A stretch of 64,000 nt of DNA, taken from positions 2,852,001-2,916,000 of the forward strand of contig OZ251574.1 of the NCBI GenBank assembly GCA_965243635.1, given 5' to 3'. The DNA is from Rs1 sp000416275 (GTDB lineage Bacteria > Pseudomonadota > Gammaproteobacteria > Pseudomonadales > Balneatricaceae). This document shows positions 8,771 to 17,329 of the stretch, in pieces. The position numbers and the translations under genes were made by a program. Below the pieces are notes generated by a model. The model ran no database searches. It was not told the DNA's origin and was given only the letters and a program-made list of their open reading frames with translations. How positions within the stretch are numbered: the first letter of the stretch is position 1; every line of letters begins with the position of its first letter.

Positions 8771-9727
8771 TTAAGCTTGAGAAAAATTATTTTTACGCAC
8801 TGACTCTCTGGAGAAGTCCAGTAGCATAGTGACGAATATTTGTTCACTGTCGCTCATTGGCTGGTTCTCGGCCGTCACTAAAAAAACTTCATTCACCGGT
8901 AGCTGCTGGTAGGGTGGCAGTTGAAACAACGTCTTGTTAGCGACATAGACTTTTGCTCCCTGCACGGTTAAAGCACCGAACCCCAATCCTGCAAAAATTA
9001 AACGCCGTATTTCTTCTTCATTTGAAGAGACCGCCACTAAATTGCCCCACAGCTGTTGATCACTGCGCAAAGAGGATATCTCGTTTAAGCCTTCAGAGGG
9101 TTGATCACTCTCGAACGATACGTAGGACAGCCCGCTAAGATCATTTAGTTGCAAATTTTTGACACCGTATAACAGGTGATTTTTGGCACAGTAAAACCCC
9201 ATTTGCTCGTACCCCAGCAAGTCAAAGCGCAACCCAGTTTTCGCGACCTTTTGGTTGCTTAAACCGATGTGTAATTCATCCCTTGCTACCGCGCGTATTA
9301 TTTCAGAACTTGGCTGGGTATTAATATTAATCAGCACTCTTGGGTACAGGCGGTGATACTCAGCCAACGTTTTATCAAGGCAGGGGCTGTGAATATGACT
9401 GGCGATTTGAATATTAATTTCACCGCTTAGCACCGACTCTCCCCCGGCAAATTGATCGGCCATATTTTCGATAATTCGGCCCGCAGACGTAGCGTATTCA
9501 TAAACTTTAAGACCTTGATAGGTTAAAGAAAACAGCCCTTTTTTACGTTTAATTAAGGGTGTTTCTAAATGCGTTTCCAAGCGTTTTAGAGCATTGCTGA
9601 TACTCGGTTGGCTAAGGGATAATTTACGTGCTGCACCGGTAATACTCCCCTCGTCGACAATCACTGTGAATGTATAGAGTAAATTCCAATCTAAATTACG
9701 CAGTAATCGCTGTGAACGCGATGTCAT
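8771..9727 (-). CDS. dgcR: LysR-family regulator, probable DgcR
   Basis: The protein is a 318-residue LysR-type regulator: an N-terminal winged helix-turn-helix (about residues 10-70, with ITGAARKLSLSQPSISNALKRLE) and a periplasmic-binding-like effector domain (about 95-300). The frame is open further upstream, but MTSRSQRLLRNLDW at 9727 is preferred because the 16 extra residues are hydrophobic and absent from the family. It is transcribed away from the importer and dgcN-dgcA genes, the usual layout for a LysR activator controlling the divergent operon. The effector is probably D-glutamate or its N-acetyl form. That role and the symbol rest on context and are not proven. Confidence 0.75.
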   Translation of the reverse strand: MTSRSQRLLRNLDWNLLYTFTVIVDEGSITGAARKLSLSQPSISNALKRLETHLETPLIKRKKGLFSLTYQGLKVYEYATSAGRIIENMADQFAGGESVLSGEINIQIASHIHSPCLDKTLAEYHRLYPRVLININTQPSSEIIRAVARDELHIGLSNQKVAKTGLRFDLLGYEQMGFYCAKNHLLYGVKNLQLNDLSGLSYVSFESDQPSEGLNEISSLRSDQQLWGNLVAVSSNEEEIRRLIFAGLGFGALTVQGAKVYVANKTLFQLPPYQQLPVNEVFLVTAENQPMSDSEQIFVTMLLDFSRESVRKNNFSQA

Positions 9728-10012
9728 TTTTGTACCCCTGTGCCATAAAAACAATAATATCATCAACATACACATAAGCTAAGCCTATGCATATCATAAT
9801 AATTATAAATTTGCTAAATGGATAGTAATTTTCAATACTGCAGTTGCTCGCTGCAAAAGGACAATACAATTAATACGCTGTTGCCACTGTGTGCAGACGT
9901 TAACTCGTTGTCATCAACACATATTTTCCACGGCGAACGGTTCGTTTATTTAATCCTGAATCGCTTGGAGCCGATGACGCAGATCGATAATAACTAACTA
10001 GAGGAACTAACA
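9728..10012. promoter_or_regulatory. Divergent control region
   Basis: This AT-rich gap lies between the LysR gene and the importer operon and must carry both promoters and the LysR operator. I cannot pinpoint a unique T-N11-A box. The importer start has a good ribosome-binding site (AGAGGAAC) just before its ATG at 10013. Confidence 0.5.
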
Positions 10013-10798
10013 ATGATAAAAAAAATTCGCTCATTCGCACTTTGTACTTTACTAGGCAGCTTCGCATTCGGCCAACTGCAAGCGGCTGAAGCTCCGCTGC
10101 GAATAGGTACCGAAGGGGCCTACCCTCCGTTCAATTTCATGACTGCCGACGGTAAGTTAGCAGGGTTTGACATCGATATCAGTCGTGCCTTATGTGAAAA
10201 AATGCAACGCGATTGCAGTTTTGTCGCTCAGGATTGGGATGGTATTATTCCCGCATTACTAGCGGGTAAGTACGATGTAATCGTCGCCTCGATGTTTATC
10301 ACTGAGAAACGCAAACTAAAAGTAGATTTTAGTGATCCCTATCAAAAATCTGCGATGACCTTTGTCGTCGATAAAAACTCTAAGATCACTGATATTAGCC
10401 CCAGTGCTATGGTGGGAAAAACCATCGGTGCTCAAGGATCTACCACTCAGGCTGACTTCCTCTCTAAAGTTTACGCCGATTCTGAGATTCGTTTTTATCC
10501 GACCCAAGATGCTGTCAACTTAGATTTAATCTCTGGACGTCTCGATGCTCAAGTGGGTGACATAATTCCGATGCTGGACTGGACCGTAAAATCCACAGAT
10601 GGAAAATGCTGCAAACTAGTTGGTGAAGCGATTACCGATCCAGCCTATGTTGGTGACGGTGTGGGGATGGCACTGCGCCAAGAAGACGATAAGTTGCGTT
10701 TAGCACTCAATAAAGCGCTCGCTGAGATAGTGGCCGATGGCACCTATAAAAAAATCAATGATAAATATTTTGATCTCAATATTTTGACCTTGAAATAA
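10013..10798 (+). CDS. Polar amino acid ABC importer, periplasmic binding protein
   Basis: The 261-residue protein has a signal peptide (MIKKIRSF, hydrophobic core, LQA before AEAPL) and a family-3 solute-binding fold: RIGTEGAYPPFNFMTADGKLAGFDIDI near the start, QDWDGIIPALLAGKYDVI and KVDFSDPY further on. It resembles the lysine/arginine/histidine and octopine binding proteins. It delivers its ligand to the two permeases and the ATPase that follow in the same operon. Because the operon continues into dgcN and dgcA, D-glutamate or a related amino acid is a reasonable candidate ligand. The resemblance to basic amino acid binders leaves this open. Confidence 0.87.
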   Translation: MIKKIRSFALCTLLGSFAFGQLQAAEAPLRIGTEGAYPPFNFMTADGKLAGFDIDISRALCEKMQRDCSFVAQDWDGIIPALLAGKYDVIVASMFITEKRKLKVDFSDPYQKSAMTFVVDKNSKITDISPSAMVGKTIGAQGSTTQADFLSKVYADSEIRFYPTQDAVNLDLISGRLDAQVGDIIPMLDWTVKSTDGKCCKLVGEAITDPAYVGDGVGMALRQEDDKLRLALNKALAEIVADGTYKKINDKYFDLNILTLK

Positions 10799-10818
10799 CA
10801 GCACAGCGGGAGTAACGG

Positions 10819-11538
10819 ATGAACTGGTACGATTATTTAAGCTACGGCCCAACGGGCTGGGGCGATGAATTATTGGCGGGGTTGGCGGTAACGGCAGCCC
10901 TGGCACTAACCACCTTACCCTTTGGTTTACTGGGGGGATTTTTAGTGGCAGCAGCAGCGGTGTCACCGAGCACAGCACTGCGTAACAGCGCCCTGTTTTT
11001 CACCACCACGATTCGCGGTCTGCCTGAATTACTCTCGCTATTCATCATTTATCACGGCGCCGGCATGCTGATTAACCATACTATCAAATGGCTAAACCCC
11101 GAAGCGGGCTTCTTTGAACTGAGCCCCTTTGTCGCCGGTACTGTGGCGCTTTCACTGGTCTTTGCCGGTTATAGCGCCGAAGTGTTACGCGGCGCTTGGC
11201 AGGCGTTAGACCGCGGTCAGCGCGAGGCTGCGCTTGCGATTGGCATGACTCGCTGGCAGGCATTTCGACGCATTGAGCTAATTCAAATACTACGTTTGGC
11301 GCTACCCGGCCTCGGTAATCTGTGGATCAATTTAATCAAAGATACCGCTTTGGTCTCTGTCATAGCCCTGAATGATCTAATGCGCATGGCCAACGTTGCG
11401 GTGGGAGTTACCAAGAAACCCTTTTTGTTTTTCATCACTGTCTGCTTAATTTACTGGCTAATCTGCCTGCTTTTTGAATTTTTGTTAAGCGCTCTGGAGA
11501 AACGCGCTAATCGAGGCCATTTTAAACAGCAAATTTGA
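10819..11538 (+). CDS. Polar amino acid ABC importer permease (HisQ-like)
   Basis: This 239-residue inner-membrane permease has about five hydrophobic segments and a clear EAA loop (EAALAIGMTRWQAFRRIEL, about residues 135-153) that docks with the ATPase. It is the first of the two permease subunits, beginning 20 bp after the binding-protein gene and preceded by GGGAG. HisQ/OccQ-type proteins are the nearest family. Confidence 0.87.
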   Translation: MNWYDYLSYGPTGWGDELLAGLAVTAALALTTLPFGLLGGFLVAAAAVSPSTALRNSALFFTTTIRGLPELLSLFIIYHGAGMLINHTIKWLNPEAGFFELSPFVAGTVALSLVFAGYSAEVLRGAWQALDRGQREAALAIGMTRWQAFRRIELIQILRLALPGLGNLWINLIKDTALVSVIALNDLMRMANVAVGVTKKPFLFFITVCLIYWLICLLFEFLLSALEKRANRGHFKQQI

Positions 11539-11593
11539 GATTACCCCAATGATGTACAACATAAAAACAAGGGTTTAACAGTGGAATTTTTAT

Positions 11594-12352
11594 ATGTTTG
11601 ATTTATTGATTGAATATTGGCCAAAGCTGCTGCAAGGGGCTTTATTAACGCTAAAACTGACCTTCAGTGCCGTAATTATCGCCGCGACACTATCGCTGCC
11701 ACTCGCGATATTACGCAGCAACCAGCACAGTATTTGGCAGTGGCCGATTCGGTTGTTCGTGTCTTTTTTTCGTGGCACTCCCCTATTAGCTCAACTTTTT
11801 TTGATCTATTACGGTTCCGGTCAATTTCGTTTAGAGCTAACTGAAGTGGGGCTCTGGTGGTTATTCCGCGATCCTTTTTACTGCGCACTCCTGACCTTTT
11901 CACTGAACTCTTGCGCCTATCAGATCGAAATACTGCGCGGGGCACTGCAAGCAGTAAACAAAGGTGAAATAGAGGCGGCAATTGCCATCGGCATGAATAA
12001 ATTACAGCAGTATCAAAAGGTTATTTTACCACACTGTTACCGAATCGCCTTTCCGGCACTGGGCAATGAAATTATTTTACTACTCAAGGGCAGCGCCATC
12101 GCCAGCGTAATAACCTTGATGGATTTAATGGGTCATACCCGGAGAGTTTTCTCGCAGACCTTTGATATCTCGGTCTATCTTTGGGCTGCCCTGATGTACT
12201 TATTAATAACCAGTCTGTTTGTTTGGCTGTGGCGAAAAATTGAACAGCACTTAAACCGCCATACCCAACGCCCTAGCGATCATCATAATCTGCAGGCCGC
12301 TGAGCAATCCACAACCAATAAATATCCCCTGGAGAGTGCCAATGTTCGCTAA
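11594..12352 (+). CDS. Polar amino acid ABC importer permease (HisM-like)
   Basis: The second permease subunit has 252 residues, about five membrane segments and an EAA loop (EAAIAIGMNKLQQYQKVILP). It carries a hydrophilic tail of about 25 residues (HTQRPSDHHN...) beyond the last helix, which is unusual for the family. Its end overlaps the start of the ATPase gene by 11 bp, indicating coupled translation. Confidence 0.87.
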   Translation: MFDLLIEYWPKLLQGALLTLKLTFSAVIIAATLSLPLAILRSNQHSIWQWPIRLFVSFFRGTPLLAQLFLIYYGSGQFRLELTEVGLWWLFRDPFYCALLTFSLNSCAYQIEILRGALQAVNKGEIEAAIAIGMNKLQQYQKVILPHCYRIAFPALGNEIILLLKGSAIASVITLMDLMGHTRRVFSQTFDISVYLWAALMYLLITSLFVWLWRKIEQHLNRHTQRPSDHHNLQAAEQSTTNKYPLESANVR

Positions 12353-13112
12353 TTCAAACCAGCAAACCTTATTAGCACTGCATGACTTACACAAATCGTA
12401 TGGCCCGCTCCCCGTTTTAAAAGGGGTTTCGCTACAGGCGCAAAAAAAGGATGTGATCAGCATCATTGGCGCCAGTGGCTCGGGAAAGAGCACCTTGCTC
12501 AGATGCATTAACTTGCTGGAGCAAGCCAACGCGGGTCAACTGCTCATCCAAGGGAAAACATTGGATTTAGCGGCGCCACCCTCAAGAGCCCGAACCGCAC
12601 AGATAGCAGCGATACGCGCCAAACTTGGCATGGTCTTTCAACAGTTTAATTTATGGACCCATTTAAGTGTTTTAGAGAATATTATTCTGGGTCCCTGCAC
12701 AGTCCTCAAACAGCCCCGAGAAGAGGCGGAAGTTCACGCTAGAGCACTGCTTGAGCGAGTGGGCCTGTCAAACAAATGCCACGCCTACCCCGATCACTTA
12801 TCCGGGGGCCAAAAGCAGCGCGTCGCGATTGCCCGAGCACTGGCTATGAACCCACAAGTTATGTTATTTGACGAACCTACCTCGGCACTCGACCCTGAGT
12901 TAGTTAACGAAGTGCTGCTAGTGATGCGTGAATTAGCCCAAGAGGGGCGAACGATGATCGTTGTCACCCACGAAATGCGCTTCGCCCGAGAAGTATCATC
13001 GCAAGTCATCTTTCTCGAGCAGGGCAAGATTATTGAACAGGGATCACCGCAACAGATTTTCGAACAGCCTAAAAGCGCGACTTTACAGCGCTTTCTAAGC
13101 AGCCAATATTAA
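12342..13112 (+). CDS. Polar amino acid ABC importer ATPase (HisP-like)
   Basis: The nucleotide-binding subunit powers the importer. Walker A is GASGSGKST, the signature is LSGGQKQR, Walker B is VMLFDEPTSALDPE, and the switch histidine lies in VVTHEMRFA. I chose ATG 12342, which sits behind a GGAG box, over the in-frame GTG two codons earlier. Its 256 residues match HisP/GlnQ proteins. A repeat A element is inserted 15 bp after the stop, between this gene and dgcN, so transcription of the last two genes may depend on read-through of that element. Confidence 0.9.
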   Translation: MFANSNQQTLLALHDLHKSYGPLPVLKGVSLQAQKKDVISIIGASGSGKSTLLRCINLLEQANAGQLLIQGKTLDLAAPPSRARTAQIAAIRAKLGMVFQQFNLWTHLSVLENIILGPCTVLKQPREEAEVHARALLERVGLSNKCHAYPDHLSGGQKQRVAIARALAMNPQVMLFDEPTSALDPELVNEVLLVMRELAQEGRTMIVVTHEMRFAREVSSQVIFLEQGKIIEQGSPQQIFEQPKSATLQRFLSSQY

Positions 13113-13127
13113 CCTTTATATCTATTA

Positions 13128-13288
13128 CCTGAATCAGTGACTTCACTGCGCCACTATAGCACAAGCTCTTGATTCTACAGCGGTTAGAAAAATACCCGCT
13201 GAACCTACGGGTGCAGCTAAGATTTTTCAATTCCACTGTAGAACCAATATCTTACACTCTGTATTCACTTTGAAGTCACGGATTCAGG
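13128..13288 (-). repeat. Repeat A copy inside the dgc operon (161 bp)
   Basis: The ends are intact and a TATTA duplication flanks both sides. It splits the importer genes from dgcN-dgcA without breaking any frame. Confidence 0.9.
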
Positions 13289-13387
13289 TATTAATCTATA
13301 AACCTATAAACCTATAAACCAGCGCTTCATTGACCATTATCAGGTGAGACCCTGAGGATCAATATCGCCCAGCAACAGGAAAAAACC

Positions 13388-14407
13388 ATGCAATACGCTG
13401 AATTAAAGACCCCTTACCTTGTATTTCTCGGTGATGCCGACGATTTTTTAATGGCCAAAGTCGCTAAAGGTATCGCCTACTGGCGCCCTGCAAAGTGCCT
13501 TGCACAAATGCGCTTACCCGGCGCTAAAGCCGATTTAGGCTTGAGTGAAATGACCGTCCAACAAGCTGCTGCCGCAGGTGCAAAAACCTTCATCTTAGGG
13601 CTGGCTCCAATTGGCGGCACACTGCCCAGTGACTGGGAAGCGATTTTGATCGAAGCGCTGGAGCTAGGTATGGACATCGCCAGTGGCTTGCACATCCAGC
13701 TCAATAACATAGAGGCACTAAAAACAGTGGCACAGCGCACTGGGCAGCGTTTGATCGACGTCCGCCATCCAAAGCAAGATTTTGAGTGCGCCACGGGTCA
13801 ACCCCGCTGCGGTAAGCGATTATTAACCGTTGGCAGCGATTGCTGTGTCGGCAAAATGTTTAGCTCATTGGCAATCCATCGCGAGATGCAGCGCCGCGAA
13901 ATACCCAGTACCTTTAGAGCCACGGGCCAGACCGGCATCTTAATCGAAGGTAGCGGTATCCCAGTTGATGCCATCGTCTCGGACTTTATTGCCGGAGCCG
14001 TAGAACAATTGAGCCCTGCTAATGATGCTCAACACTGGGATATTATTGAGGGCCAAGGCTCGTTATTCCACCCAGCCTATGCAGGTGTCAGTTTAGGTTT
14101 GCTACACGGAGCCCAAGCCGATGCCCTGATACTATGTCACGAGGCGGGACGCACTCAGATGGATTTAGTGCCCGGCTATGCAGTGCCCGATTTTGACACC
14201 TTGATTAAAACTAACTTGGCACTAGGATCACTGACCAATCCCAATATTAAACTGGCCGGTATCGCCCTCAATACTTCAGCGCTACCCGAGGAAGAGGCCC
14301 TGCTTGAAATTGCTAAATATCAAGAACTCTACCAAGTGCCGGTGGTCGATCCAGTGCGGACAGGGGTCTCAGATATTGTTGATTTCCTGGAGAAGCTAGA
14401 TGCTTAA
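13388..14407 (+). CDS. dgcN: DUF1611 protein, D-glutamate N-acetyltransferase (DgcN)
   Basis: The protein belongs to the DUF1611 family, whose marine members were shown to N-acetylate D-glutamate as the first step of its breakdown. The N-terminal Rossmann-like part (1-130) is followed by a P-loop-like domain beginning at G149-SDCCVGK (149-156). Conserved features further on include GQTGILIEG, IIEGQGSLFHPAY and the HEAGR stretch. The length is 339 residues, normal for the family. The start ATG 13388 follows an AGGAAAA box. Its stop overlaps the start of dgcA by 8 bp, as expected for two consecutive enzymes. The family call is firm; the exact reaction rests on the dgcN-dgcA pairing. Confidence 0.82.
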   Translation: MQYAELKTPYLVFLGDADDFLMAKVAKGIAYWRPAKCLAQMRLPGAKADLGLSEMTVQQAAAAGAKTFILGLAPIGGTLPSDWEAILIEALELGMDIASGLHIQLNNIEALKTVAQRTGQRLIDVRHPKQDFECATGQPRCGKRLLTVGSDCCVGKMFSSLAIHREMQRREIPSTFRATGQTGILIEGSGIPVDAIVSDFIAGAVEQLSPANDAQHWDIIEGQGSLFHPAYAGVSLGLLHGAQADALILCHEAGRTQMDLVPGYAVPDFDTLIKTNLALGSLTNPNIKLAGIALNTSALPEEEALLEIAKYQELYQVPVVDPVRTGVSDIVDFLEKLDA

Positions 14408-15383
14408 AATGACTGTTACTGCACAGCGCTGGCCTCTGCACAAGCCTTTCATTATTTCTCGTATGGCGCCCATGCTACACGGCGAAGTAGTGGTTGTTGA
14501 AATAGAACAAGCGGGAATCGTGGGACGCGGTGAATGTGAGCGCACCGATATTTTTGAACCTGAATACCCCAACGTGATGCTAGAACTTGAAAAAGCACGA
14601 CAGCAGATTGAACAGGGCGTGAGTCGTATGGAATTACTCGAGCTAATGCCTGCCGGCAATGCGCGCAACGCCATCGACTGCGCGCTTTTTGAGCTGGAAG
14701 CCAAACAGCGGGGATTAAGCAGCTGGCAACTGGCAAAAATGTCAGCTCCAAAACCGCTGACAACCGCCTTCACACTCTCGTTAGATAGCCCGCAAGAAAT
14801 GGCTAAAGCAGCCGCCATTAACCATTGGCGGCCCATCTTAAAACTCAAATTAGGTGCTGACGGTGATCTATTGCGAGTGGCAGCTGTCCATAAAGCTGCG
14901 CCAAACTGCCGGCTGATTATCGATGCAAATACCAGCTGGAGCTTAGAGCAACTGCAAGCATACATACCGCAGCTAGCCAATATGGGAGTGGAGATGATTG
15001 AACAGCCACTACCCCCAGCGCAAGATCACCTACTCGAGGGGCTAAACCCGCAAATACCGATCACCGCTGACGAATCTTGTCTGGATAGGAGTTCACTTGC
15101 ACAACTGCGCGGACGCTATCAAGCCATCAATATAAAACTCGATAAAACCGGTGGCATAACCGAGGCGCTAGCCTTACTCAGTGACGCCCGTGAACAAGGT
15201 TTTGAGATAATGGTCGGCTGCATGTTGGGCACTTCTTTGGCAATGGCTCCGGCGATGCTGATCGCACAAACAGCGCGTTGGGTTGACCTTGACGGCCCGC
15301 TGCTACTATCAGAAGATCGACCACATGCTCTAGAATATATAGGTAGCAGTTTACAACCCGCTAGCGCCGAACTCTGGGTTTAG
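14400..15383 (+). CDS. dgcA: Enolase-superfamily N-acetyl-D-glutamate racemase / dipeptide epimerase (DgcA)
   Basis: This is a muconate-lactonising-type enolase-superfamily racemase of 327 residues. It has a K-x-K catalytic pair (K148, K150 in LKLKLGAD), metal ligands D175 (IIDANTSW), E201 (MIEQPLP) and D224 (TADES), and the opposite-face lysine in INIKLDKTGG (about 246-249). Homologues are annotated as L-Ala-D/L-Glu epimerases. When coupled to DgcN, the described role is converting N-acetyl-D-glutamate to the L form. The overlap with dgcN and the shared operon support that. No deacetylase is seen in the window, so the last step would be encoded elsewhere. Confidence 0.82.
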   Translation: MLKMTVTAQRWPLHKPFIISRMAPMLHGEVVVVEIEQAGIVGRGECERTDIFEPEYPNVMLELEKARQQIEQGVSRMELLELMPAGNARNAIDCALFELEAKQRGLSSWQLAKMSAPKPLTTAFTLSLDSPQEMAKAAAINHWRPILKLKLGADGDLLRVAAVHKAAPNCRLIIDANTSWSLEQLQAYIPQLANMGVEMIEQPLPPAQDHLLEGLNPQIPITADESCLDRSSLAQLRGRYQAINIKLDKTGGITEALALLSDAREQGFEIMVGCMLGTSLAMAPAMLIAQTARWVDLDGPLLLSEDRPHALEYIGSSLQPASAELWV

Positions 15384-15411
15384 AGGTAAAACAAACAGTC
15401 TTTTCTTAGAG

Positions 15412-15468
15412 CTGGATCCGTGGCTTCACAGTGGCTGCTCAGCACCGCTGGGAAGTCACGGACTTCAG
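15412..15468. terminator. Hairpin between convergent genes, possibly a repeat A remnant
   Basis: CTGGATCCGTGGCTTCACAG and CTGGGAAGTCACGGACTTCAG form an imperfect 20-bp stem around a 15-base loop. The arms match the tips of repeat A (GAATCCGTGACTTCA), so it may be a repeat A that lost its centre and now works as a terminator between dgcA and the acyl-CoA synthetase. Confidence 0.5.
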
Positions 15469-15512
15469 ACTATAGCCACGCAAAAAATCATCAGCACTTA
15501 GCTCGGAATCGG

Positions 15513-17288
15513 TTAGTCTGCTAAATTATCAAGTATCTCTTGCATCATTTTTTTCATCACGAATTTCTGTGGTTTACCGGTGACAGTCATCGGCATTTCT
15601 TCGATAAATTCTATGTACTTTGGAATTTTATAACCAGAAATTTGACCTTTGCAGTACTCTTTTAGAGCATCCGCACTTAAATGACACTGGTCGTTGAGGA
15701 TAATAAAAGCACAGACTTCTTCGCCGTATTTTTCACTGGTTATGCCGAATATTTGAACATTGGCTATCGCTGCGTGTTTAACGATAAAATCTTCAATTTC
15801 TTTAGGGTAAATATTCTCGCCACCCCGGATAATCATATCTTTTATCCGACCGACAATAGTGCAATACCCCTCCCGATCAAGTACTGCTAGATCGCCAGTA
15901 TGCATCCAGCCTTTTGTATCTATTGTGTTATTAGTGGTTTCTCTATCTCCCCAATAACCTAACATGACACTGTAACCTCTAGTACACAACTCACCTTTTT
16001 CGCCGATAATAACCTTTTCTCCAGTTGAATTGATTATTTTTACTTCCAAGTGAGGATGTATCAAGCCGACGGTCGCCACCCGCTTATCTAACGGGGTATC
16101 TACATGGGTCTGAAATGACACCGGGCTGGTTTCAGTCATGCCATAACAAATGGTTATTTGTGACATATTCAGATCATTGATGGCTTGTTTCATCACCTCA
16201 ATGGGGCATAGTGCTCCCGCCATAATACCGGTCCGTAAATGTGAGTAATCTCTATCTTTAAAATCAGCTTGGGAAAACATCGATACAAACATGGTAGGTA
16301 CGCCATACAAGGCGGTACATCGCTCATTATCAAGGGCATCGAGACAGCTTTCAGGCGAAAATACTTCACTGGGGAATACCATTTTGGCAGCGCGCATAAC
16401 ACAACCTAAAGTACCCATGACCATACCGAAACAATGATACAGTGGTACCGGTAGACACAGCACATCATCTTCACTGAAATTCATCGCCTGGGTGACAAAA
16501 TTAGCATTATTCAAAATATTATAGTGACTCAGTGTCGCCCCTTTTGGCGTACCCGTGGTGCCACTGGTAAATTGAATATTTATCGGGTCATCTGGATCTA
16601 GCTTCTTCTCTATTTCAGCGATCATCATCTTATGTGCGGGCCCCGCCATATTGCAAATCTGCTCAAAGCGATAGATTCCATTATGCTGGCTCTCCCCCAT
16701 ACATATAATATGTTGCAAAGATGGGACACGTTTTGCCTCAATTTTATAATTGGTCGCGCAGGCCAGCTCAGGAACAAGGGTTTCTATCATTTCTAGATAA
16801 TTAGAGGATTTAAAGGCCGGCGCCAGAAGCAGAGCTTTACACTGCACTTTATTGAGAGCATATTCTAATTCGTTTAATCGATACGCCGGATTTAGATTTA
16901 CTAAGATGATGCCAATTTTGGCCGTGGCGAACTGAGTGATCAACCACTCGTACCTATTCGGTGACCAGATCCCTAAGCGATCCCCGGTTTTTAGTCCCAA
17001 CGACAACCAACCGCCCGCTAAGCGGTCGACTTCTCGATCCAAATCATAGTAGCTAAAACGTTTATTTTGCGCGATAAAAACAGCACTTTCTCTCGAGCCG
17101 AATTTTGCAACAGTAGCGGCAAAAACTTTACCAATTGTGGTGTAGATTAGTGGATCTTTTTGAGTACCCTTTACATAGGAAAAGCCCACAATATCACTGT
17201 GTAAATGTTGATTTTTCCTGGGTTCTGACGGATTATTTAACAAGCTTTTCGTTAAAACAGTATGGATAGTTTCATTTAGTATCGTCAC
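15513..17288 (-). CDS. AMP-forming fatty acyl-CoA synthetase
   Basis: The 591-residue adenylate-forming enzyme activates a carboxylic acid to its CoA thioester with ATP. Motifs in order: the phosphate-binding loop FTSGTTGTPKG (about 240), YGMTETSP (about 385), the GWMHTGDLAVLD segment, the hinge GRIKDMIIRGGENIYP, and the C-terminal catalytic lysine in TVTGKPQKF. It resembles medium-chain and short-chain acyl-CoA ligases. It is the last gene of the minus-strand amide operon, 41 bp after the amidase-bearing gene. This fits a role in activating the acid released by amide hydrolysis. The acid itself is unknown. Confidence 0.88.
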   Translation of the reverse strand: MTILNETIHTVLTKSLLNNPSEPRKNQHLHSDIVGFSYVKGTQKDPLIYTTIGKVFAATVAKFGSRESAVFIAQNKRFSYYDLDREVDRLAGGWLSLGLKTGDRLGIWSPNRYEWLITQFATAKIGIILVNLNPAYRLNELEYALNKVQCKALLLAPAFKSSNYLEMIETLVPELACATNYKIEAKRVPSLQHIICMGESQHNGIYRFEQICNMAGPAHKMMIAEIEKKLDPDDPINIQFTSGTTGTPKGATLSHYNILNNANFVTQAMNFSEDDVLCLPVPLYHCFGMVMGTLGCVMRAAKMVFPSEVFSPESCLDALDNERCTALYGVPTMFVSMFSQADFKDRDYSHLRTGIMAGALCPIEVMKQAINDLNMSQITICYGMTETSPVSFQTHVDTPLDKRVATVGLIHPHLEVKIINSTGEKVIIGEKGELCTRGYSVMLGYWGDRETTNNTIDTKGWMHTGDLAVLDREGYCTIVGRIKDMIIRGGENIYPKEIEDFIVKHAAIANVQIFGITSEKYGEEVCAFIILNDQCHLSADALKEYCKGQISGYKIPKYIEFIEEMPMTVTGKPQKFVMKKMMQEILDNLAD

Positions 17289-17329
17289 ATCTCACCTACT
17301 TTTAGTGGCTATTTACAGGGTGTGGCTAT

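Noticed and set aside
8618..8803. Open frames inside repeat B (also near 25683-25868 and 151-339)
   Set aside because: They are formed by the repeat itself, change length between copies and have no conserved product.
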